Source: Micromonospora sonchi | Lineage (GTDB): Bacteria; Actinomycetota; Actinomycetes; Mycobacteriales; Micromonosporaceae | Assembly (NCBI RefSeq): GCF_014646235.1 | Contig: NZ_BMNB01000033.1 | Coordinates: forward strand, 1-64,000 | DNA length: 64,000 nt | Direction: 5' to 3' | Shown: positions 8,617 through 17,868 of the stretch, one piece after another | Layout of the letters: every line of letters begins with the position of its first letter | How positions within the stretch are numbered: the stretch's first letter is position 1 | Program-made: the position numbers and the translations under genes | Notes under the pieces: generated by a model | The model's input: only the letters and a program-made list of their open reading frames with translations | Databases searched by the model: none | What the model was told of the DNA's origin: nothing

Positions 8617-9273
8617 GTGCGAGTGCTGGTGGTGGAGGACGAGGACGTGTTGGCGGACGCCATCGCGGAGTGGTTGCGCCGGGAGGCGTTCGCGGTCGAC
8701 GTGGCGTATGACGGGGACGCCGCGTTGGAGCGGCTGGGCGTGAACGCGTACGAGGTGGTGGTGCTCGACCGGGACCTGCCGGTGGTGCACGGCGACGACG
8801 TGTGCCGGGCGATCGTCGATGCCGGCGGGCCGACTCGGGTGCTGATGCTCACCGCGGCGGCGGCGGTTCGCGACCGGGTGGCCGGCCTCGCGCTGGGCGC
8901 CGACGATTATCTGGTGAAACCGTTCGCGCTGGTGGAATTGGCCGCCCGGGTGCACGCGCTGACCCGGCGGGCCGGCCCGGTGGCGCCGCCGGCCCTGCGC
9001 CGGGCCGGGATCGTGCTCGAACCGGCCCGCCGCGAGATCCACCGCGACGGCCGGTACGTGCCGTTGACCCGTAAGGAGTTCGCGGTGCTGGCCGAGCTGC
9101 TGCGCGCGGACGGTGCGGTGGTCTCCGCCGAGGAACTGCTGGAGCGGGTCTGGGACGAGCACATCGACCCGTTCACCAACGTCGTGCGGGTCACCGTGAT
9201 GAAGCTGCGGCGCAAGCTCGGTGATCCTCCGGTGGTGGAGACCGTGCCGGGAGCGGGGTATCGGATCCGGTGA
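8617..9273 (+). CDS. OmpR-family two-component response regulator
   Basis: Start is GTG 8617, the first codon of the receiver domain (VRVLVVEDED). The 218-residue protein has the acidic pocket at Glu7/Asp8, phospho-acceptor Asp51 in VVVLDRDLP and conserved Lys101 in LVKPF. The C-terminal winged helix ends in the usual VRVTVMKLRRKLG and TVPGAGYRIR. It overlaps the kinase gene as GTGA. Its position divergent from the MacB-type operon suggests that this operon is a target, which is common for such pairs. Regulatory direction cannot be seen. Confidence 0.95.
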   Translation: MRVLVVEDEDVLADAIAEWLRREAFAVDVAYDGDAALERLGVNAYEVVVLDRDLPVVHGDDVCRAIVDAGGPTRVLMLTAAAAVRDRVAGLALGADDYLVKPFALVELAARVHALTRRAGPVAPPALRRAGIVLEPARREIHRDGRYVPLTRKEFAVLAELLRADGAVVSAEELLERVWDEHIDPFTNVVRVTVMKLRRKLGDPPVVETVPGAGYRIR

Positions 9274-10427
9274 AGCGTCTCACCCTCCGCGCCCGCCTCA
9301 CCCTGGTCTACGGCGGTCTCTTCCTGCTCGCCGGCATCGTTCTGCTCGGCGTCACGTACGTGTTGGTGGAGCAGCGAATGCCGCAGCCGTTCCGGGCCGA
9401 ATTCCCGGACCGGGCCGTGATGCCCGCCCGTTCCCTGCCGAGCGAGCAGGATCTCGACCGGATCCGCATGCTGGTACAGGACGTGCAGAGCGAGGCGAAG
9501 CGTAACGCCCTGGAGTCACTGCTCACCCAGGGCGTCCTCGCGCTGGTGGTGGTCTCGGCGGCGGCGGTGGCGATCGGCTGGTTGATCGCCGGCCGAGCGC
9601 TGCAACCTCTGCACCAGATCACCGGGACGGCCCGCCGGATCGCGAGCGCGGGCTCCGCCGGGCGTGGGCTGCACGAGCGGATCGCGCTGACCGGCCCCCG
9701 CGACGAGGTACGCGAACTCGCCGACACGTTCGACCAGATGCTGGAACGGCTGGACCGCTCCTTCGACGGGCAGCGGAGGTTCGTGGCGAACGCGTCCCAC
9801 GAGCTGCGGACCCCGCTGACGATCAACCGGGCGCTGGTGGAGTTGGCGGTGAGCCGGCCGGACGCCCCGGCCGAGGTGCGCCACCTCGGCGAGGCGCTGC
9901 TGTCGGTGAACGAGCGGCACGAGCGGCTGATCGACGGCCTGCTCACGCTGGCTGACTCGGAGAACGAGCTGACCGAGCGTACCCAGATGGATCTGGCTGA
10001 GATCGCCGCGTACGTGATCGACCAGGCGGAGGCGGCATCACCCGGCATTCCGGTGCGCCACTCCCTGGGCCCGGCCGGGACGGTGGGCGACCCGGTGCTG
10101 CTGGAGCGGTTGACGTTCAACCTGGTGGAGAACGCGTTACGGCACAACCTGCCGGCCGACGGCTGGGTGGAGGTGCGCACCGGTGTGACGGCCGGGCGAC
10201 CGACGCTGGTGGTGGTCAACACCGGCCCGGTGGTGCCCGGCTACGACGTGGAAACAATGTTCCAGCCGTTTCGGCGGCTGAGCCGGGAACGGACGGCCGG
10301 CGCCCGGGGCTTCGGACTGGGGCTGTCGATCGTGCGGGCGGTGGCCCGGGCGCACGGCGGCAGCGCCGAGGCGCAGCCGCGCCCCAGCGGTGGCCTGACC
10401 GTCACGGTGACGCTGCCGCCGCCCTGA
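9270..10427 (+). CDS. Membrane sensor histidine kinase (HAMP-HisKA-HATPase)
   Basis: The 385-residue protein starts at GTG 9270, overlapping the regulator stop. It has two membrane spans (about 11-33 and 87-107) enclosing a short ~55-residue extracytoplasmic loop, a HAMP linker (107-162), phospho-acceptor His177 in FVANASHELRTPLT, an N-box NLVENALRHN, and a G-box GARGFGLGLSIVRAVARAHGG. The short sensor loop is typical of kinases that sense envelope stress or membrane-active compounds, sometimes through the adjacent transporter. It should phosphorylate Asp51 of the regulator encoded directly upstream. Confidence 0.94.
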   Translation: MKRLTLRARLTLVYGGLFLLAGIVLLGVTYVLVEQRMPQPFRAEFPDRAVMPARSLPSEQDLDRIRMLVQDVQSEAKRNALESLLTQGVLALVVVSAAAVAIGWLIAGRALQPLHQITGTARRIASAGSAGRGLHERIALTGPRDEVRELADTFDQMLERLDRSFDGQRRFVANASHELRTPLTINRALVELAVSRPDAPAEVRHLGEALLSVNERHERLIDGLLTLADSENELTERTQMDLAEIAAYVIDQAEAASPGIPVRHSLGPAGTVGDPVLLERLTFNLVENALRHNLPADGWVEVRTGVTAGRPTLVVVNTGPVVPGYDVETMFQPFRRLSRERTAGARGFGLGLSIVRAVARAHGGSAEAQPRPSGGLTVTVTLPPP

Positions 10428-10484
10428 CGCCTCCGACGATGGTCGGCCGTGCAACAGGCGTGCCGGTGGCGGCCATAGTCAGGT

Positions 10485-11066
10485 GTGACACATCAGGTAC
10501 GGCCCTCGGACGAGGAACTGTGGTCCTCGATCGTCGCTGGTGACGAGACAGCCTTCGGGCAGCTCTTCGATCGCCACTCCCGCGCGGTCTACAACCACGC
10601 GTTCCGGCTGACGGGCTCGTGGTCGACAGCGGAGGACGTCACCCAGGCGACCTTTCTGGTGGCGTGGCGTCGGCGCAACGACGCCCGGCTGGTGGCGGGT
10701 TCGGCGTTGCCGTGGCTGCTGGTCGTCGCGACGAACGCGGTGCGCTCGGAGTGGCGGTCGGCCCGCCGGTGGCTGGCGCTGCTGCACCGGGTACCGGCGG
10801 TGGACCACGCTGACGGCGATCTCGCCGAGGAGGTCGCCGCGCGGCTGGACGACGAGCGGCGCATGAATGCCCTGCTCGCGGTCGTACGCCGGCTTTCGCC
10901 CGCCGAGCGGGAGGCGGTGGCGTTGTGCCTGTGGTCAGGCCTGCCGTACCCGGACGCGGCGGCGGTGTTGGGAATCAGCGAGGCCTCGGTCCGGTCCCGG
11001 GTGAGTCGTGCCCGCAGCCGGCTGGCCCGCCTGCTACCTGCGGAAATTCAGGAGGCGAAGCGATGA
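10485..11066 (+). CDS. ECF RNA polymerase sigma factor
   Basis: The 193-residue protein starts at GTG 10485. Region 2 (about 10-80) contains AFGQLFDRHSRAVYNHAFRL and AEDVTQATFLVAW, and region 4 (about 125-185) has LSPAEREAVALCLWSGLPY and an HTH segment ending in SEASVRSRVSRARSRLARLL. There is no extra C-terminal domain. The stop overlaps the next gene's ATG as ATGA, the usual arrangement with an anti-sigma or other regulatory partner. Its 57-nt separation from the histidine kinase gene could allow readthrough. Confidence 0.93.
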   Translation: MTHQVRPSDEELWSSIVAGDETAFGQLFDRHSRAVYNHAFRLTGSWSTAEDVTQATFLVAWRRRNDARLVAGSALPWLLVVATNAVRSEWRSARRWLALLHRVPAVDHADGDLAEEVAARLDDERRMNALLAVVRRLSPAEREAVALCLWSGLPYPDAAAVLGISEASVRSRVSRARSRLARLLPAEIQEAKR

Positions 11067-11929
11067 ACGAGATCCTTGACCCGCCCGCGGAGCGGGACCT
11101 GCCGCCGCGTGCGGCGTACGCGATGCGGGCCAGACTGCTGCGCGCGGCCGGGCGCCGCTCGGCACGTGCGGGACGGCTGAGGATCGCGCTGGCCGGGCTG
11201 GCGCTGTCCATCGCGGCCGCTGGTGTGGTGGCCGGGATGTGGGACCGGCCGGGTGAACCCGGATCGAGGGTCCGTCTGGTGGCCATGGGGCTTGCCGAGA
11301 CGTCACCGTCGTTGCATGACGTGGCCGAGCGATGCCTGCGGTGGCACGCCGAGGGCATCGGCGCTGCCCTGGAGCGGCAGGCTCCATGGTTGGGACTGTC
11401 CATGCACGATCTCGCGGTGACGATCGACGCCGAGGATCACGCGCTGGTGTTGTTCATGAACGATGCCGGCTATGCGACGTGTGACTCCTGGGTCTTGGAG
11501 ATGCCCGCGTCCGGCGACACGGCGGTGGGCCGCAGCATCGCGTACGACCGCTGGCTGCCCGGCGGGTGGCTGCCGGGCCCGGTGCAGCGGCTGTTGTTGA
11601 CGTCGACTGAGGTCGATGGCGGGGACGTCGCGGTCAGTGGTCGGGTCAGCGCCCGGGTCGACCGACTGGTGCTCGACCACGGTGATGGCCGGACCACCCC
11701 CGCACGTCTCTCCGGCGGAGCGTTCGGCCTGTTGACGACCGACGCCCGGCTCAGCGCAGCCAACAATCCCGAGTTGGTCAGCTACGACGCCGAGGGTTCG
11801 GAGATAGACCGGCGTCCGCTGTTCCAGGCCGAGGACCAACTCGCCCACTGCTACACCACCCCAGCGGGCGAGGTTGTCTACGGCAGGTCCTCCGATGACT
11901 GCCGGCCGGCGGAGGCATGGGGGCGTTGA
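11063..11929 (+). CDS. One-pass membrane protein coupled to the ECF sigma gene
   Basis: The start at ATG 11063 sits in an ATGA overlap with the sigma gene, and GGAGGCGAAG lies just upstream. The 288-residue product has a cytoplasmic Arg-rich tail (1-38), one membrane span (about 39-58) and a ~230-residue extracytoplasmic domain with several cysteines and no motif I recognise. Position and topology suggest a regulator of the sigma factor, but the short tail shows no ZAS (HxxxCxxC) motif or other known anti-sigma fold. It could instead be a sensor or effector co-expressed with the sigma factor. Convergent with the carboxylase gene. Confidence 0.7.
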   Translation: MNEILDPPAERDLPPRAAYAMRARLLRAAGRRSARAGRLRIALAGLALSIAAAGVVAGMWDRPGEPGSRVRLVAMGLAETSPSLHDVAERCLRWHAEGIGAALERQAPWLGLSMHDLAVTIDAEDHALVLFMNDAGYATCDSWVLEMPASGDTAVGRSIAYDRWLPGGWLPGPVQRLLLTSTEVDGGDVAVSGRVSARVDRLVLDHGDGRTTPARLSGGAFGLLTTDARLSAANNPELVSYDAEGSEIDRRPLFQAEDQLAHCYTTPAGEVVYGRSSDDCRPAEAWGR

Positions 11930-12018
11930 TCCCGTGCCTCACGGATCGAGTTGCCAGGTTGCGCCGGGTCCGGTCGGTCGGCGTGGGCCCGGCGGCGGGA
12001 AAGCCCCCGACCTCGGCC

Positions 12019-12073
12019 GATCATGAAGTTATTGCCCCGGAAAGCGATTTCCGGAGGCAATAACTTCATGATC
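12019..12073. terminator. Long AT-rich hairpin at convergent gene ends
   Basis: An 18-bp perfect outer stem (GATCATGAAGTTATTGCC at 12019-12036 with its complement at 12056-12073) is stacked on an inner 7-bp stem (CCGGAAA/TTTCCGG, loop GCGA); only A12055 is unpaired. About 25 bp of pairing in an unusually AT-rich segment lies between two convergent genes. It looks like a bidirectional terminator or a REP-like dispersed element. Confidence 0.75.
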
Positions 12074-12100
12074 AACGAGCGGGTCCGGGGGAGGGGGGGG

Positions 12101-15100
12101 TCAGGTCGATGAGAGGTGGGTTTCGATGGCTTCGATGACCCGGGGACGGAGTTCGGCGGCGCGGATGACGGCGTCCACGGAGCCGACCTCGACCGCGCGC
12201 TGGATGTTGTGCACCCGGTCGAACTCCGTGGCCACCTCGCCGAGCTTCTCCGCGTGCACCGAGGAGCGGAGTTCGTCGAGTTCCGCCGTCAACGCGGCCC
12301 GGTCGGCGCCCGAGGCGGCGGCGACACGGGCCTCCAGCTCCCGGATCCTCGGGTCGGCCGCGGTGCGGGCCTTGACCTCGCCGGCGAAGACGACGGCCGC
12401 AGCCGGAGCGCCGCCGAGCACCGAGGCGAACGAGCCCTCCAGCGCCAGCACGGTCATGTTGGGGTTCAGTGCCTTCGAGAAGACCACGAACGCGCCGCCG
12501 TGGTAGCGCGAGATCACGCAGAAGACGATGGGCCCACGGAAGTTCACGATCGCCCGGCCGATCTCGGCGCCGTACTCCAGTTGCAGCTTCCGCATCGACT
12601 CGGGTGAGCCGTCGAAGCCCGACAGGTTCGCCAACACCACCAGCGGACGGTTGCCGCTGGCCGCGTTGATCGCCCGCGCGGCCTTTTTCGAGGAGCGTGG
12701 GAACAGCGTGCCCGCGGTGTAGGTGTCCGGGCCGTCGGTGGGCGGGAAGCCGCGCCGGGGGACCGCCCGGGATTCGATGCCGAGCAGGCAGACCGGGATG
12801 CCGCCTAGGTGGGCGTCCTGCACCACGGCGGTCTCCGCGTCGGCCATGCCCGCCCAACGTTCCAGCACCGGGTGGTCCTGGTCGGCGAGCGCCCGCATCA
12901 CCGTCCGGATGTCGAACGGCTTCTTGCGCTCCGGATTGGTCGAGCTGGAGAAGATCTCGCCGACGGTGGTGAAGTCGCTGCCGGCCACGACATGCGGGAA
13001 GTCGGAGATGTCGCGATCGGTGGGATCGACGGTGGCGGTCCGACGCGGCCCCGCTTCGCCCGGTACGACGTACGTGTGCTCGTAGTGCGCCATCAGCACG
13101 TCGCGAGCGGCGGTCAGGTTCGGCGCCCAGTACTGCGCCTGCCCGTTCGGGCCCATCACCCGGTCGTAGCCACCGATACCGAAGTTGTCCTCGGCGGACA
13201 CCCCGCCGGAGAAGTCGAGCGACTGCTTGCCGGTGAGCACCATCGCCGAGTCCGGGGTCATCACCAGGATGCCCTTGGTGTGCATCAGCATCGTCGCCTC
13301 GGCGTTCCAGTACGGCTGTGCGCCGACGTTGATGCCCGCCACCACGATGTTGATCTCACCGCCGGCCTGGGTGAACTCAACGATCCGCTTGAGCGCCGCC
13401 GCCACCCAGTCCATGTTCTCCGTGCCCGAGGTCATGGAGATCCGGGCCCCGGCGGAGAGCGCGTACCACTCCAGTGGCACCCGCATCCGCTCGGCCAGAT
13501 CCAGCGCGGCGATCACGCGCCGGCACTCCGGTTCCGACAGGGCACCCAGTGACTTCGTGGGATCGCCGAGCAGCACGACCCGGGTGATGCCCTGCGGGTG
13601 TCGCGGAGTCGGCGTGGTGACCACGCCGGCGACGATCGCCGCGCTGTTGCGTCCCTTCGGCCGGTCCACCGGGACGAGCGCGTGGTCGTCGTCGAGGTCG
13701 TGCTCGACGAAGTCGCCGATGAGCCGGGTCAGCTCGTACGGGTACACGGTGTTGCGGCTGCTCGCCCGCAGCACCTTGAGCCGGTAGTCGTCGAGCGGCT
13801 CGATAGGCTCGGCCGGCGGCTCGCCGATCGCCAGTTCGGCGCCGCCGGTGGCGTCGAAGGAGATCCGTACGCCGATCCTGACCAGCTCACCGGTGCTCCG
13901 GTCGCGCTGCCGCGCGATGAACAGGATCTCCTCCAGGCCGGCGCCCGCGGTCGTCGGGCGCACCCGCCCGGCGATCATCGTCATCTCCTCGCGGGTGAGC
14001 CGGTTCGGCGGCCAGACGTAGATCACGATCCGGTTGGTGTTGAAGCGCGTCTTCGACGGCCGCCGTGACTGGGCGCGACGGATCGAGTCGAGGCAGGCGG
14101 CGACCGTGTCCTCGGTCGTCGGCAGGGCGGCCAGTCGGCCGTCCTGGTCGCGCAGCTCGGTCAGGTCGCGCACCTGCGCGAAGGCGACGAGGCGTTCGTC
14201 GGACGGGTTCTCCCGGGCCACGCACTGGAAGAGGTAGACCTCCTCGTCCGCCGAGGGCAGCCGGGTCAGGTCGAACTTGTGCAGCCGCTCCAGCTGCATC
14301 CGCTGCGCGATGTACGGGTGCAGGCCGCGGATCAGCCGTTCCTCGGTCATCCCGGCGCCGGTGGGGCGGAACGTGAAGTGGTGGTGCATCACCGCTCCGC
14401 CGCGACCCGCCACGGTGGCGGTGAGTCGGTGCACCTGTCGTGGCAGCGGGTGCGCGTTGATGGCATCGAGCAGCGCGGCTGCGGTGGCGTCCAGATCCTC
14501 CGGCTGGTTCTCCCAGGCGAGGTAGATGTCGGCGTCGATGACGTCCCCGTCGCTCGCCAGCTCGGCGAGGCCACGCAACGCACCACCGAGCGCGTCGAAG
14601 TTCACCGCGGCGGAGACGACGCTCGAGTCCGCGCGCTCGGCGACCACGAACGTGCAACCGGCGACCGCCCGGGTGTGCACTGCGGTGAGCCGCTTGTTGC
14701 CGTAGTAGCGCCGGGTCAAGACCTCCAGCATGACCGCGTTGTCCAGGTGATCGCGGACGAGTCGCTGGCCGAGCAGCCGGACCAGCGGCTCGGTGCTGCG
14801 GACCATCGCCGCGATCCGTTCGGCGCGGTCCGGCGCGTCCGGGTGCGCGTCGAGGTGACGCAGGTGCGCGCGTACGTCGGCGTAGACGCGGGCCCGGTTG
14901 CGGCGCAGCAGCGGCTGGGCGAACCAGGCGAACACCACGCCGCGCGCGAGGTCGGCGACCACGGGGAAGCGAACCTGCGTGGCGGCCACCAGCCGCTCCA
15001 GTGCGAGCCCGGCCGGCTCGCGCAGCGCCTGGTCCGGCGGTGGCTCCCGCAGCCAGGCCCGCAGCAGCGCCGCGACGACCGTGGCGTCGGTGGACCCGCG

Positions 15101-17566
15101 CTGCTGGGCGAGGAAGATCCGGAAGACGGCGGCTTCGAGCTCGGGGCAGCGCTCCAGATCGGTGACGCCGTAGTGGCCGAGGGCTCGGGCGAGCCTGGCC
15201 TGGAACGCGTCCGGCAGCCCGGCCCGCTCGACGTCGAGGCTCTGGAGGTAGGTGTGGAAGTATTCGCGGGCGCTGTGCAGGTGGGCCCCACCGTCCTCGC
15301 CCGTTGGCCGGTTGCGGCTCAGCTCGGCGAGGTCGGCGAAGGCGTTGACGAGGTGGATCTCCTCCGCCAGCGGCCGGTGGCCGTCCTCGCCGGCCGCCCG
15401 ACGCGCGGCGAGGTAGTCGTCCAGTACCCGGCGGTCGTCGTGCGGGTCGACGTCGAAGCCGAGCAGCAGGCCGCGCAGATCTTCCTGGCAGCGCCGGATG
15501 CGCTCCGGTGCCGGGACCGTCCCGGTCGGGGTGGGCAGGTCCAGCTCGACGGAGGTGCCCGTCGGCTCCTCCGTCGCCTCGGCGGTCCCGTCGGCGAGCG
15601 GCTCCAGCCGCAGCAGCGCCGCGCCGGCCTCCACCTGGCTGCCCACGGAGACCGAACACTCCCGCAGCCGCGCCTTGAACGGTGCCCGCAGCACCGTTTC
15701 CATCTTCATGGCCTCCAGCACCAGCACCGGCGCGCCCGCCTCGACCTCGGCGCCGACCTCCACCGGCGTGGCGACGACCAGCGCGGGCATGGGTGAGCGG
15801 ACGACGCCGCCCTCGTCGCGGCTGACCCGGTGCGTCACGCCGTCCACCTCGATCAGGTGGTCCGGCCCGTACGTCCCGGTGAGCAGGTGGTAACGGGCGC
15901 CGTTGACGACGATCTGACCGGTGTGCCGGTCGAAGCGATCGAGCTCGACGTCGGCGGTACGGACGGCGGCGCCCGCCTCGATGCCGACGCGGAACCGGTG
16001 CGCGCCGATCCGCGCCACCCGCGTGCGGTAGCCGACGCCGCGCAGTTTGAGATCCAGCGGTCGGCCGCTGGCGTGCCGCACCTGCGGACGGCCGCCGGCC
16101 GCCGTCGCCAGCAGCCGCTGCCGCTCGGCGCGTTCCTCGTCCTCGTACGCCTCGATGGCGGCTGCCGCCAGCGCGACGGCGGAGTGCCGGTACCCGACGA
16201 GTCGGCCTTCCCCGCGGACCCGGTCGATCCAGCCGGTGTCCGCGCTGGCGTCGATCACCTCGGGCTGGTCGAGCAGGTCGAGCACGAAGCTCTTGTTGGT
16301 GGCGCCACCCTCGATGATCACCGTGGTGTCCGCCATCGCCCGCCGCAGCCGGCCGAGCGCCTCGTCGCGGTCCTGGCCGTACGCGATGATCTTCGCGATC
16401 ATCGAGTCGAAGTCGGCGGGGATGGTGTCACCCTCGCTGACGCCGGTGTCCACCCGGATGCCCGGCCCGGCGGGCAGGTCCAGCCGGGCGATCCGCCCGG
16501 GGGAGGGCGCGAAGTCGCGGTCCGGGTCCTCGGCGTTCAGCCGGGCCTCGATGGCGTGCCCCCGCTCCACCGGCGGCGTGCCCTCCAGCCGCCCACCCGA
16601 GGCCACGTGCAGCTGTGCCTTGACCAGGTCGAACCCGGTGGTGGACTCGGTGATCGGGTGCTCGACCTGGAGCCGGGTGTTGACCTCGAGGAACGCGAAC
16701 AGCCGGTCGCCGGGGTGGTAGAGGAACTCGACCGTCGCCGCACCCCGGTAGCCGACCGCGACGGCCAGCCGCTCGGCCGACGTCTTGAGCTCGGCCGCCT
16801 GCTCGGCGCTGAGCACCGGGGACGCCGACTCCTCGATGACCTTCTGGTTGCGCCGCTGCACGGAACAGTCGCGGACGCCGAGCGCCCATGCGGTGCCCTG
16901 CCCGTCGGCGATCACCTGCACCTCGACGTGCCGGGCGCCGGTGACCAGGCGCTCCAGGAACACCACGCCGCTGCCGAACGCCCGCGCCGCCTCCTGGCTG
17001 GTGCGCTCGTACGCGTCGACCAGCTCGGCCTCGTTGTTGATCACGCGGATGCCGCGTCCGCCGCCGCCTGCCGTCGCCTTCAGCATCAGCGGGTAACCGA
17101 TCCGGGTCGCCGCCGCCCGCGCCGCGTCCAGGGTCTCGACCGCGCCGCGGCTCCACGGTGCGACCGGTACCCCGACCTCCTCGGCGATCAGCTTCGCGCC
17201 GATCTTGTCGCCCAGCTGCCGCATGGCCTCCGCGTGCGGTCCGACGAAGGTGACGCCGAGCTTCTCGCACAACTCCGCGAACGCCGGGTCCTCGGCGACG
17301 AAGCCCCAACCGACCCAGGCGGCGTCGGCCCCGGTCTCCACCAGCGCCCGTTCGAGCACGGTCAGGTTGAGGTACGGCCGCCGGGCCGCCGGACCGAGGT
17401 CGTAGGCGATATCCGCCGCCCGCACGAAGGTGGCGGTGCGGTCGACGTCGGTGTACAGGGCGACGGTCTCGATCCGGGTCCCGGTCTCGGCAGCCAGCTC
17501 TCGGACCGCGTGGATGAGCCGCATGGCGGCCTCACCACGGTTGACGATGGCGATACGGCTGAACAC
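12101..17566 (-). CDS. Fused acyl-CoA carboxylase (biotin carboxylase - BCCP - carboxyltransferase)
   Basis: Start GTG 17566 (VFSRIAIVNRGEAA) was chosen because GGAGGGG lies 8 nt upstream and the biotin carboxylase fold begins there. The 1821-residue protein joins, in order, a biotin carboxylase with ATP-grasp (TAGGGGRGIRV, FLEVNTRLQVEHPITE), a biotinyl domain with EAMKMET (biotin Lys621), a ~550-residue central region, and a carboxyltransferase (SGTENMDWVAAALK, GPDTYTAGTLFPRSSKKAARAI, ending in the EKLGEVATEFDRVHNIQRA region). This resembles the single-chain eukaryotic ACC layout more than the split subunits usual in actinomycetes. It should carboxylate acetyl- or propionyl-CoA for fatty-acid or polyketide supply; substrate preference cannot be told. 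It stands alone in the genome context here. Confidence 0.9.
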   Translation of the reverse strand: MFSRIAIVNRGEAAMRLIHAVRELAAETGTRIETVALYTDVDRTATFVRAADIAYDLGPAARRPYLNLTVLERALVETGADAAWVGWGFVAEDPAFAELCEKLGVTFVGPHAEAMRQLGDKIGAKLIAEEVGVPVAPWSRGAVETLDAARAAATRIGYPLMLKATAGGGGRGIRVINNEAELVDAYERTSQEAARAFGSGVVFLERLVTGARHVEVQVIADGQGTAWALGVRDCSVQRRNQKVIEESASPVLSAEQAAELKTSAERLAVAVGYRGAATVEFLYHPGDRLFAFLEVNTRLQVEHPITESTTGFDLVKAQLHVASGGRLEGTPPVERGHAIEARLNAEDPDRDFAPSPGRIARLDLPAGPGIRVDTGVSEGDTIPADFDSMIAKIIAYGQDRDEALGRLRRAMADTTVIIEGGATNKSFVLDLLDQPEVIDASADTGWIDRVRGEGRLVGYRHSAVALAAAAIEAYEDEERAERQRLLATAAGGRPQVRHASGRPLDLKLRGVGYRTRVARIGAHRFRVGIEAGAAVRTADVELDRFDRHTGQIVVNGARYHLLTGTYGPDHLIEVDGVTHRVSRDEGGVVRSPMPALVVATPVEVGAEVEAGAPVLVLEAMKMETVLRAPFKARLRECSVSVGSQVEAGAALLRLEPLADGTAEATEEPTGTSVELDLPTPTGTVPAPERIRRCQEDLRGLLLGFDVDPHDDRRVLDDYLAARRAAGEDGHRPLAEEIHLVNAFADLAELSRNRPTGEDGGAHLHSAREYFHTYLQSLDVERAGLPDAFQARLARALGHYGVTDLERCPELEAAVFRIFLAQQRGSTDATVVAALLRAWLREPPPDQALREPAGLALERLVAATQVRFPVVADLARGVVFAWFAQPLLRRNRARVYADVRAHLRHLDAHPDAPDRAERIAAMVRSTEPLVRLLGQRLVRDHLDNAVMLEVLTRRYYGNKRLTAVHTRAVAGCTFVVAERADSSVVSAAVNFDALGGALRGLAELASDGDVIDADIYLAWENQPEDLDATAAALLDAINAHPLPRQVHRLTATVAGRGGAVMHHHFTFRPTGAGMTEERLIRGLHPYIAQRMQLERLHKFDLTRLPSADEEVYLFQCVARENPSDERLVAFAQVRDLTELRDQDGRLAALPTTEDTVAACLDSIRRAQSRRPSKTRFNTNRIVIYVWPPNRLTREEMTMIAGRVRPTTAGAGLEEILFIARQRDRSTGELVRIGVRISFDATGGAELAIGEPPAEPIEPLDDYRLKVLRASSRNTVYPYELTRLIGDFVEHDLDDDHALVPVDRPKGRNSAAIVAGVVTTPTPRHPQGITRVVLLGDPTKSLGALSEPECRRVIAALDLAERMRVPLEWYALSAGARISMTSGTENMDWVAAALKRIVEFTQAGGEINIVVAGINVGAQPYWNAEATMLMHTKGILVMTPDSAMVLTGKQSLDFSGGVSAEDNFGIGGYDRVMGPNGQAQYWAPNLTAARDVLMAHYEHTYVVPGEAGPRRTATVDPTDRDISDFPHVVAGSDFTTVGEIFSSSTNPERKKPFDIRTVMRALADQDHPVLERWAGMADAETAVVQDAHLGGIPVCLLGIESRAVPRRGFPPTDGPDTYTAGTLFPRSSKKAARAINAASGNRPLVVLANLSGFDGSPESMRKLQLEYGAEIGRAIVNFRGPIVFCVISRYHGGAFVVFSKALNPNMTVLALEGSFASVLGGAPAAAVVFAGEVKARTAADPRIRELEARVAAASGADRAALTAELDELRSSVHAEKLGEVATEFDRVHNIQRAVEVGSVDAVIRAAELRPRVIEAIETHLSST

Positions 17567-17868
17567 CCGACCGACCCCTCCGGTAGACGTACGACGAAAA
17601 CGCCGCGGGACGTCGACCCCCGGCACTCATCACTTTTCTGCCTGCGGCCCGGTAGCGCCATACCGTAACCACCGAACCCAGGGCGGCCGCAGTTGTAGGA
17701 ACCCGACAAAAACTTTTGGCAGCCGCCACTGCTGCAGCTCGCGGACGCCGCCGGGATCGATGTCCTACCTACGGCGATCGAGTTCGGCTTCGGGCGAGTC
17801 CGCGCGGTGTTCCCGGTGGCCGGTGCGCGCGTGACCGTACGCCCGAGCAGCGTTGGTAGGTTGCCGTC
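17567..17868. promoter_or_regulatory. Divergent intergenic region, carboxylase / NYN gene
   Basis: About 300 bp lie between two divergently starting genes and must hold both promoters. A short AT-rich patch (ACAAAAACTTTTGG near 17706-17719) is the only compositional feature. No convincing operator, riboswitch or ORF was seen. Confidence 0.4.

Noticed and set aside
14279..15796. 505-residue plus-strand frame inside the carboxylase gene
   Set aside because: Opposite strand of a clearly functional enzyme; composition and lack of a ribosome-binding site mark it as a shadow.
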